Shown here piece after piece: positions 37,401 to 49,400 of a stretch of DNA of 64,000 nucleotides (the first letter of the stretch is position 1; every line of letters starts with the position of its first letter). The stretch lies in the NCBI GenBank assembly GCA_965206445.1, contig CBDBJR010000002.1, forward strand, positions 434,001 to 498,000. The letters are read 5' to 3'. The stretch is from CBDBJR01 sp965206445. Lineage in GTDB: Bacteria; Pseudomonadota; Gammaproteobacteria; Arenicellales; Poriferihabitantaceae. The position numbers and the translations under genes were made by a program. The notes beneath the pieces were generated by a model. That model was given only the letters and a program-made list of their open reading frames with translations, was not told the DNA's origin and did not search any database.

Positions 37401-40400
37401 ACCGTGACGCCGACCGCCACCGACTCCAGAGCCACGATTACCGTCAACGGCGCCAGCGTCACCAGCGGCAGCGAAAGCGCCGATATTGTCCTGGAGATCG
37501 ACACGCCGCTGGACATTGACATTATCGTCACCGCCGAAGACACCACCACCACGCTGACCTACACGGTCACCGCCACCCGTACGGCGCTGCCCGCCATCTC
37601 CATCGCCGCCGGGACTTCCTCGGTGACCGAGGGCACGGCGGCCACCTTCACGCTGACGGCGGACACGGCTCCGGCGAGCGACCTGACCGTCCTGGTGACG
37701 GTGACGCAGGCGGGCGACTTCATTGCCGGCGTCGCGCCGACGTCGGTCACCATCGCCGCCACCACCACCACCGCCACCCTGACGGTGCCCACCACCGACG
37801 ACGGCACTGATGAGGAGAACGGCAGCATCACCGCGACCGTGACCGCCGGCATCGACTACACGGTGGACGGCACCGCCGACAGCGCCAGTGTCGCGGTCGA
37901 GGATGACGACGCCTCGACCGACGCCACGTTGAGCGGCCTGAGCGTGTCCGACGGCATCCTGAACCCGGCGTTTGACTCCACCACCACGGCCTATACCGTC
38001 GCGCTCGCCAACAGCGTCGGCACGGTCACCGTGACGCCGACCGCCACCGACTCCAGAGCCACGATTACCGTCAACGGCGCCAGCGTCACCAGCGGCAGCG
38101 AAAGCACCGATATTGTCCTGGAGATCGACACGCCACTGGACATTGACATTATCGTCACCGCCGAAGACACCACCACCACGCTGACCTACACGGTCACCGC
38201 CACCCGTGCGGCGCTGCCCGCCATCTCCATCGCCGCCGGGACTTCCTCGGTGACCGAGGGCACGGCGGCCACCTTCACGCTGACGGCGGACACGGCTCCG
38301 GCGAGCGACCTGACCGTCCTGGTGACAGTGACGCAGGCGGGCGACTTCATTGCCGGCGTCGCGCCGACGTCGGTCACCATCGCCGCCACCACCACCACCG
38401 CCACCCTGACGGTGCCCACCACCGACGACGGCACTGACGAGGAGAACGGCAGCATCACCGCGACCGTGACCGCCGGCACCGACTACACGGTGGACGGCAC
38501 CGCCGACAGCGCCAGTGTCGCGGTCGAGGATGACGACGCCTCGACCGACGCCACGTTGAGCGGCCTGAGCGTGTCCGACGGCACCCTGGACCCGGCGTTT
38601 GACTCCACCACCACGGCTTATACCGTCGCGCTCGCCAACAGCGTCGGCACGGTCACCGTGACGCCGACCGCCACCGACTCCGGAGCCACGATTACCGTCA
38701 ACGGCGCCAGCGTCACCAGCGGCAGCGAAAGCGCCGATATTGTCCTGGAGATCGACACGCCGCTGGACATTGAGATTATCGTCACCGCCGAAGACACCAC
38801 CACCACGCTGACCTACACGGTCACCGCCACCCGTGCGGCGCTGCCCGCCATCTCCATCGCCGCCGGGACTTCCTCGGTGACCGAGGGCACGGCGGCCACC
38901 TTCACGCTGACGGCGGACCCGGCTCCGGCGAGCGACCTGACCGTCCTGGTGACGGTGACGCAGGCGGGCGACTTCATTGCCGGCGTCGCGCCGACGTCAA
39001 TCACCATCGCCGCCACCACCACCACCGCCACCCTGACGGTGCCCACCACCGACGACGGCACTGACGAGGCGAACGGCAGCATCACCGCGACCGTGACCGC
39101 CGGCACCGACTACACGGTGGACGGCACCGCCGACAGCGCCAGTGTCGCGGTCGAGGATGACGACGCCTCGACCGACGCCACATTGAGCGGCCTGAGCGTG
39201 TCCGACGGCATCCTGAACCCGGCGTTTGACTCCACCACCACGGCTTATACCGTCGCGCTCGCCAACAGCGTCGGCACGGTCACCGTGACGCCGACCGCCA
39301 CCGACTCCGGAGCCACGATTACCGTCAACGGCGCCAGCGTCACCAGCGGCAGCGACAGCGCCGATATTGTCCTGGAGATCGACACGCCGCTGGACATTGA
39401 CATTATCGTCACCGCCGAAGACACCACCACCACGCTGACCTACACGGTCACCGCCACCCGTGCGGCGCTGCCCGCCATCTCCATCGCCGCCGGGACTTCC
39501 TCGGTGACCGAGGGCACGGCGGCCACCTTCACGCTGACGGCGGACCCGGCTCCGGCGAGCGACCTGACCGTCCTGGTGACGGTGACGCAGGCGGGCGACT
39601 TCATTGCCGGCGTCGCGCCGACGTCGGTCACCATCGCCGCCACCACCACCACCGCCACCCTGACGGTGCCCACCACCGACGACGGCACTGACGAGGAGAA
39701 CGGCAGCATCACCGCGACCGTGACCGCCGGCACCGACTACACGGTGGACGGCACCGCCGACAGCGCCAGTGTCGCGGTCGAGGATGACGACGCCTCGACC
39801 GACGCCACGTTGAGCGGCCTGAGCGTGTCCGACGGCATCCTGGACCCGGCGTTTGACTCCACCACCACGGCCTATACCGTCGCGCTCGCCAACAGCGTCG
39901 GCACGGTCACCGTGACGCCGACCGCCACCGACTCCGGAGCCACGATTACCGTCAACGGCGCCAGCGTCACCAGCGGCAGCGAAAGCGCCGATATTGTCCT
40001 GGAGATCGACACGCCGCTGGACATTGACATTATCGTCACCGCCGAAGACACCACCACCACGCTGACCTACACGGTCACCGCCACCCGTGCGGCGCCCATC
40101 ATCTCCATCACCGCCGGGACTTCCTCGGTGACCGAGGGCACGGCGGCCACCTTCACGCTGACGGCGGACACGGCTCCGGCGAGCGACCTGACCGTCCTGG
40201 TGACGGTGACGCAGGTGGGCGACTTCATTGCCGGCGTCGCGCCGACGTCGGTCACCATCGCCGCCACCACCACCACCGCCACCCTGACGGTGCCCACCAC
40301 CGACGACGGCACTGACGAGGAGAACGGCAGCATCACCGCGACCGTGACCGCCGGCACCGACTACACGGTGGACGGCACCGCCGACAGCGCCAGTGTCGCG

Positions 40401-43400
40401 GTCGAGGATGACGACGCCTCGACCGACGCCACGTTGAGCGGCCTGAGCGTGTCCGACGGCATCCTGAACCCGGCGTTTGACTCCACCACCACGGCTTATA
40501 CCGTCGCGGTCGACGACAGCGTCGGCACGGTCACCGTGACGCCGACCGCCACCGACTCCAGAGCCACGATTACCGTCAACGGCGCCAGCGTCACCAGCGG
40601 CAGCGACAGCGCCGATATTGTCCTGGAGATCGACACGCCGCTGGACATTGACATTATCGTCACCGCCGAAGACACCACCACCACGCTGACCTACACGGTC
40701 ACCGCCACCCGTGCGGCGCTGCCCGCCATCTCCATCGCCGCCGGGACTTCCTCGGTGACCGAGGGCACGGCGGCCACCTTCACGCTGACGGCGGACACGG
40801 CTCCGGCGAGCGACCTGACCGTCCTGGTGACGGTGACGCAGGCGGGCGACTTCATTGACGGCGTTGCGCCGACATCGGTCACCATCGCCGCCACCACCAC
40901 CACCGCCACCCTGACGGTGCCCACCACCGACGACGGCACTGACGAGCCGAACGGCAGCATCACCGCGACCGTGACCGCCGGCATCGACTACACGGTGGAC
41001 GGCACCGCCGACAGCGCCAGTGTCGCGGTCGAGGATGACGACGCCTCGACCGACGCCACGTTGAGCGGCCTGAGCGTGTCCGACGGCACCCTGAACCCGG
41101 CGTTTGACTCCACCACCACGGCCTATACCGTCGCGCTCGCCAACAGCGTCGGCACGGTCACCGTGACGCCGACCGCCACCGACTCCAGAGCCACGATTAC
41201 CGTCAACGGCGCCAGCGTCACCAGCGGCAGCGAAAGCGCCGATATTGTCCTGGAGATCGACACGCCGCTGGACATTGACATTATCGTCACCGCCGAAGAC
41301 ACCACCACCACGCTGACCTACACGGTCACCGCCACCCGTGCGGCGGCGCCGGCGCCCGCCGCCATTCTGACCGGCACGCTAACCGAAGCCAACCTGTTCG
41401 CCGCCACGGCGCCGACCGTCACCGTCACGCTGGAGAACACCGCATACGAGGCGGCCCCGGGCACCCTGCTGCCAAGCCACTTCAGCGTGACGGATACCGT
41501 CGCCGGGACTGTGAGCGTGAGCGATTTCACCCGTGACAGCGACACCGTCGCCACGTTGACGCTGGCGTACAGCGGCGAGGACATCACCGACGCCGGCACC
41601 CTGTCCGTCACCCTCGCCGCCGCCGGCCACACCGGCACCAGTGCCCTGATGACCAACACCATAGATATTACCGCCAGTACCGGCACCAATGTCTGCGGCC
41701 GCACACCGGCGGTGCGGAATGAGATTGTCGCACGGTCCGTTGCCGCCAGCGAATGCACGAGTATCACCGACCTGGCGACGATTACGACCCTTGACTTTAG
41801 CAGGCCTACTAAAGTTCCAGGTGCTGGCATCACTGCGCTGCAACGCGGCGATTTTGCCGGCTTGACGGGGCTGACAACTTTGAATTTTATCCAAAACAGC
41901 CTCACGACACTGCCTGCCAATATTTTTGCCGACTTGTCCGCGCTTGTGACGTTGAATTTGTTCAACAACGACCTCGACACACTGCCCGTCGGCGCGTTTA
42001 CCGGCCTGACCTCAGTGGTGAGTTTGTACATAAACAGTAACGAGTTCACATCCCTGCCCTTCGGCATCTTTGACGGACTGGACGCGATTGTGAATTTAGG
42101 CTTGCACACCAACTCGTTCACCCCGGGCACCGGTCTGCCCGCCGGCATCTTTGACGAAGTGCTTGATACGCTGGTTCTCATTACAATGGGTGGAGACTTC
42201 GGACTTGGCGTCGACACCGTCGGCCGGACCGCCCATTTTGTCTGCTCCCGTGACGATGCCGATGCCATTGTCGCCGCCACCGGCGGCGACCCCACCGTTG
42301 ACGGCGCCTGCCTGCGCGTCACCGCCACACAGTTCAACGACTACAATCTGGCCGATGCCACGTTGAGCGGCCTGACCCTGTCCGCCGGCGCCCTGGACCC
42401 GGTGTTCGCCCCCGGCACCACAACCTATGCCGTCTCGGTCGCCAGCAGTGTCGACACGGTGACCGTGACGCCGACCGCCACCAATGCCGCCGGCGCCACC
42501 ATTACCGTCAACGCCGTCGGCGTCACCAGCGGCAGCGAAAGCGCCGATATTGCCCTGACGGCCGACACGCCGCTGGACATTGACATTATCGTCACCGCCG
42601 AAGACACCACCACCACGCTGACCTACACGGTCACCGCCACCCGTGCGGCGCTGCCCGCCATCTCCATCGCCGCCGGGACTTCCTCGGTGACCGAGGGCAC
42701 GGCGGCCACCTTCACGCTGACGGCGGACACGGCTCCGGCGAGCGACCTGACCGTCCTGGTGACGGTGACGCAGGCGGGCGACTTCATTGCCGGCGTCGCG
42801 CCGACGTCGGTCACCATCGCCGCCACCACCACCACCGCCACCCTGACGGTGCCCACCACCGACGACGGCACTGACGAGGAGAACGGCAGCATCACCGCGA
42901 CCGTGACCGCCGGCACCGACTACACGGTGGACGGCACCGCCGACAGCGCCAGTGTCGCGGTCGAGGATGACGACGTCTCGACCGACGCCACGTTGAGCGG
43001 CCTGAGCGTGTCCGACGGCGTCCTGAACCCGGCGTTTGACTCCACCACCACGGTCTATACCGTCGCGGTCGACGACAGCGTCGGCACGGTCACCGTGACG
43101 CCGACCGCCACCGACTCCAGAGCCACGATTACCGTCAACGGCGCCAGCGTCACCAGCGGCAGCGAAAGCGCCGATATTGTCCTGGAGATCGACACGCCGC
43201 TGGACATTGACATTATCGTCACCGCCGAAGACACCACCACCACGCTGACCTACACGGTCACCGCCACCCGTGCGGCGCTGCCCGCCATCTCCATCGCCGC
43301 CGGGACTTCCTCGGTGACCGAGGGCACGGCGGCCACCTTCACGCTGACGGCGGACACGGCTCCGGCGAGCGACCTGACCGTCCTGGTGACGGTGACGCAG

Positions 43401-46400
43401 GTGGGCGACTTCATTGCCGGCGTCGCGCCGACGTCGGTCACCATCGCCGCCACCACCACCACCGCCACCCTGACGGTGCCCACCACCGACGACGGCACTG
43501 ACGAGGAGAACGGCAGCATCACCGCGACCGTGACCGCCGGCACCGACTACACGGTGGACGGCACCGCCGACAGCGCCAGTGTCGCGGTCGAGGATGACGA
43601 CGTCTCGACCGACGCCACGTTGAGCGGCCTGAGCGTGTCCGACGGCACCCTGGACCCGGCGTTTGACTCCACCACCACGGCTTATACCGTCGCGCTCGCC
43701 AACAGCGTCGGCACGGTCACCGTGACGCCGACCGCCACCGACTCCAGAGCCACGATTACCGTCAACGGCGCCAGCGTCACCAGCGGCAGCGAAAGCGCCG
43801 ATATTGTCCTGGAGATCGACACGCCGCTGGACATTGACATTATCGTCACCGCCGAAGACACCACCACCACGCTGACCTACACGGTCACCGCCACCCGTGC
43901 GCCGGCGCCGGCGCCCGCCGCCATTCTGACCGGCACGCTAACCGAAGCCAACCTGTTCGCCGCCACGGCGCCGACCGTCACCGTCACGCTGGCGAACACC
44001 GAATACGAGGCGGCCCCGGGCGCCCTGCTGCGAAGCCACTTCACCGTGGCGGATACTGTCGCCGGGAGCGTGAGCGTGAGCGATTTCAACCGTGACAGCA
44101 ACACCGTCGCCACGCTGACGCTGGCGTACAGCGGCGAGGACATTACCGCCAATGGCACGCTGTCCGTCACCCTCGCCGCCGCCGGCCACACCGGCACCGG
44201 CGCCCTGATGACCGACACCATCCCGATTACCGCCAGTACCGGCGTGAATGTGTGCAACCGCACGCCGGCGGTGCGGGATGAGATTGTCGCCCAGTCCACG
44301 GCCACCGAATGCACGAGTGTGGGGGATCTGGCGGCGATTGGTACCATGAGCATACGTAATCGAGGTATCTCTGCATTACAAGCTGGCGATTTTGCCGGGA
44401 TGCCGGGGCTTGGCACGTTGAATTTGTCCCTCAACAACCTCGGGACACTTGATGCCGATCTGTTTGCCGGCTTGACGACGCTTCATACGTTGTTTTTGAA
44501 CGACAACCCCCTCAGGACACTTGATGTCAATCTGTTTAACGGCTTGACGGCGCTTCGGACATTGTCTTTGAACAACGCCCGACTCACCAGCCTTTCGACC
44601 GGCATCTTTGATGGCCTGAATGCGCTTGTGAATTTGAGACTGAACGGCAATATGTTCATGGCGGACACCGGTCTGCCCGAAGGCATCTTTGACGACATAC
44701 TTGATACCCTGGGCCCCGTTAGGGACAGCGGCACCTCCAATTTGGTCATTGACCAAAACGTCCGCGACGCCCATTTTGTCTGCTCCCGTCCCGACTTCGC
44801 GGCGATTGTAACGGTGACCACTGGCGTGGACGACTGCCTCCGCATCACTACCGCACAACTCAACACGGCCATCCCGTTGGTAGACGCCACATTGAGTGGC
44901 CTGACCCTGTCCCCTGGCACTCTGAACCCGGCGTTTGAATCCGCCATCACGACCTATGCCGTCGATGTCACCAACGGCATCAGCAGTGTGACCGTGATGC
45001 CGACCGCCACCCAGTCCGGAGCCACGATTACCGTCAACGGCGGCAGCGCCGCCACCGCCATTAACCTGCCAACGCCAGGCACAGCGGTGCCGATTGCCAT
45101 TGTCGTCACCGCCGCCGACGGCACCACCATAATGACCTACACCGTGAACGTCACCCGTTCAACGTCAACGACGCCCGGCAGTATGCTGGCTGGCACCCTG
45201 ACCGAAGCCAACCTGTTCGCCTCCGCGGCGCCGACCGTCACCGTCACGCTGGCCAACACCGAATACGCCGCCACAGGCACACTGGTGCAAAGCCACTTCA
45301 CCGTGGCGGATGACGTCGCCGGGACCGTGAGCGTGAGCGGTTTCAACCGTGACAGCAACACCGAGGCCACGCTGACGCTGGCGTATGACAACATGGACAT
45401 CACCGCCAATGGCACGCTGTCCGTCACCCTCGCCGCCGCCGGCCACACCGGCACCGGCGCCCTGATCACCAACACCATCCCGATTACCGCCAGCGCCGGC
45501 GTCAACATCTGCGGCCGCACGGCACAGGTGCGGGATGAGATTGTCTTCCGGTCCTCTGCCACCGAATGCACGAGCATCACCGACCTGGCAAGCATTACAT
45601 TTCTTGATTTGAACGGGCCAGATATAGCCACGCCCATCGCTTCGCTGCAACCCGGTGATTTTGCCGGCTTGTCGGCGCTGGAGAATTTGCGTTTGCCCCG
45701 CAACAACCTGACTACACTGCCCGCCACCATTTTTGCCGGCTTGTCGGCGCTGGAGATTTTGAGTTTGGGCCTCAACGACCTGGAGGCACTGCCCGACAAC
45801 ATCTTTGCCAACTTGACGGCGCTGCAGCAGTTGAATTTGGACGGCAACGACCTGGTGGCACTGCCCGCCACCATTTTTGCTGGCTTGACGGCGCTGCAGG
45901 AGTTGCGTTTGAACGACAACGACCTGGAGGCACTACCCGCCACCATCTTTGACGGTCTGGGCAGTCTTGCTACTTTGCGAATGTTCAACAACCCGTTCAC
46001 GCCGGCCACCGGACTGCCCGCCGGCATCTTTGACGACGTGCTGGATACCCTGGGCCCCATTGCAACAACCGGATCCCCCCTCTTTCAGATTGACCAAACC
46101 GTCCGCGACGCCCATTTCATCTGCTCCCGTCCCGACTTCGCGGCGATTGTAACGGTGACCACTGGCGTGGACGACTGCCTCCGCATCACTACCGCACAAC
46201 TCAACACGGCCATCCCGTTGGTAGACGCCACATTGAGTGGCCTGACCCTGTCCCCTGGCACTCTGAACCCGGCGTTTGAATCCGCCATCACGACCTATGC
46301 CGTCGATGTCACCAACGGCATCAGCAGTGTGACCGTGATGCCGACCGCCACCCAGTCCGGAGCCACGATTACCGTCAACGGCGGCAGCGCCGCCACCGCC

Positions 46401-49400
46401 ATTAACCTGCCAACGCCAGGCACAGCGGTGCCGATTGCCATTGTCGTCACCGCCGCCGACGGCACCACCATAATGACCTACACCGTGAACGTCACCCGTT
46501 CAACGTCAACGACGCCCGGCAGTATGCTGGCTGGCACCCTGACCGAAGCCAACCTGTTCGCCTCCGCGGCGCCGACCGTCACCGTCACGCTGGCCAACAC
46601 CGAATACGCCGCCACAGGCACACTGGTGCAAAGCCACTTCACCGTGGCGGATGACGTCGCCGGGACCGTGAGCGTGAGCGGTTTCAACCGTGACAGCAAC
46701 ACCGAGGCCACGCTGACGCTGGCGTATGACAACATGGACATCACCGCCAATGGCACGCTGTCCGTCACCCTCGCCGCCGCCGGCCACACCGGCACCGGCG
46801 CCCTGATCACCAACACCATCCCGATTACCGCCAGCGCCGGCGTCAACATCTGCGGCCGCACGGCACAGGTGCAGACTGCCATCCTCAACGAATCGGATGA
46901 CACCGAATGCACGTCCGTGACCGATTTGGCGATGATTACGGACCTTAATGCGTTCGATATGCGCATCGTTGCGCTGCAAAGCGGTGATTTTGACGGCTTG
47001 ACGGGGCTGACGACTTTGGACTTATCCGACAACAATATCGACACACTGCCCGCAGACATTTTTGCCGGCTTGACGGCGCTGCAAACGTTGATTTTTATCA
47101 ACAACAGAGGCCTCACCACATTGCCCGCAGACGTTTTTGACGGCTTGACGGCGCTGACGATTTTGGAGTTAGGCAACAACGGGTTCACCGCATTGCCGAC
47201 CGATATTTTTGACGGCTTGATGGCGCTCGAGGACTTGTCTTTGATCTTCAACGGACTCACCGAACTGCCCGCCGATATTTTTGACGGCTTGAATAGACTT
47301 ATGAATTTGGGACTGAGCAGCAATCAGTTCACGGCGAGAACCGGTCTGCCCTCCGGCGTGTTTGACCCTGTGCTCGGCACTCTGGGCGGCATTACCACCA
47401 GTGGCGTCACCGGTTTTGTTATCGACGACGCCGTCCGCGCCGCTCATTTTGTCTGCTCCCGTCCCGACTTCGCGGCGATTGTAACGGTGACCACTGGCGT
47501 GGACGACTGCCTCCGCATCACTACCGCACAACTCAACACGGCCATCCCGTTGGTAGACGCCACATTGAGTGGCCTGACCCTGTCCCCTGGCACTCTGAAC
47601 CCGGCGTTTGAATCCGCCATCACGACCTATGCCGTCGATGTCACCAACGGCATCAGCAGTGTGACCGTGATGCCGACCGCCACCCAGTCCGGAGCCACGA
47701 TTACCGTCAACGGCGGCAGCGCCGCCACCGCCATTAACCTGCCAACGCCAGGCACAGCGGTGCCGATTGCCATTGTCGTCACCGCCGCCGACAGCACCAC
47801 CATAATGACCTACACCGTGAACGTCACCCGTTCAACGTCAACGACGCCCGGCAGTATGCTGGCTGGCACCCTGACCGAAGCCAACCTGTTCGCCTCCGCG
47901 GCGCCGACCGTCACCGTCACGCTGGCCAACACCGAATACGCCGCCACAGGCACACTGGTGCAAAGCCACTTCACCGTGGCGGATGACGTCGCCGGGACCG
48001 TGAGCGTGAGCGGTTTCAACCGTGACAGCAACACCGAGGCCACGCTGACGCTGGCGTATGACAACATGGACATCACCGCCAATGGCACGCTGTCCGTCAC
48101 CCTCGCCGCCGCCGGCCACACCGGCACCGGCGCCCTGATCACCAACACCATCCCGATTACCGCCAGCGCCGGCGTCAACATCTGCGGCCGCACGCCGGCG
48201 GTGCGGGATGAGATTGTCGCCCGGTCCGCTGCCAGCGAATGCACGAGTATCACCGACCTGGCGACGATTACCACCCTTAACTTTACTAGGGCTACTAAAG
48301 TTACAGGTGCTGGCATCACTGAGCTGCAACCCGGCGATTTTGCCGGCTTGACGGGGCTGAGATTTTTGCGTTTTCTCCGAAACAGCCTCACGACACTGCC
48401 TGCCAATATTTTTGCTGACTTGTCCGCGCTTGAGGAGTTGAATTTGTTCGACAACGACCTCAACACACTGCCCGTCGGCGCGTTTTCCGGCCTGACCTCA
48501 GTGATGAGTTTGTACATAAACAGTAACGAGTTCACATCCCTGCCCGTCGGCATCTTTAACGGACTGGACGCGCTTGTGAATTTAGGCTTGCACAGCAACC
48601 CGTCGTTCACCCCGGGCACCGGTCTGCCCGCCGGCATCTTTGACGACGTGTTGGATACTCTGGGTCCCGTTCATGAAGAAGGTGGAGGCGTCGGACTTGC
48701 CGTGACCCTCGACGGCCGGAACGCCCATTTTGTCTGCTCCCGTTCCGACGCTGCAGCCATCGTCGCCTTCGCCAGCGCCGCCCACTGCCTGCGCGTCACC
48801 GCCGCACAATTCAACGACTACCTGGCGCCGATGGACGCCACATTGAGCGGCCTGACCCTGTCCGCCGGCACCCTGGACCCGGTGTTCGCCCCCGGCACCA
48901 CAACCTATGCCGTCTCGGTCGCCAGCAGTGTCGACACGGTGACCGTGACGCCGACCGCCACCGACTCCAGAGCCACGATTACCGTCAACGGCGCCAGCGT
49001 CACCAGCGGCAGCGAAAGCGCCGATATTGTCCTGGAGATCGACACGCCGCTGGACATTGACATTATCGTCACCGCCGAAGACACCACCACCACGCTGACC
49101 TACACGGTCACCGCCACCCGTGCGGCGACGGTGCTCACCGAGGAGCTCACCGAGGAGTTGAACGAGCAGATCCTGCCGCAGGTATTCCTGAAGCTGGCAG
49201 ACGTGGGCAGTCGCCTGATTGCCGACCGGCTGAGTGCCGGCGCCATTGTCGGCGGCGGCACCATCAGCAGCCAGGCGCCCGGCGGTGAAGCCGGGTCGTC
49301 GGGCCTGATGGCGCAATTGGGCCAATGGCTGTCCGGCGATGCGGCCGAAGTCGAGCTCAGCCGCCGGTTGCAGAACCTGGATGATTTCGAGTTGCGCGAT

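Noticed and set aside
13660..41860. RGD tripeptides (QRGDFAGL) in LRR cassettes 6 and 19, suggesting integrin binding
   Set aside because: They fall at a fixed position of the LRR consensus (usually QSGDFAGL or QPGDFAGL), so they are probably chance variants rather than exposed loops.
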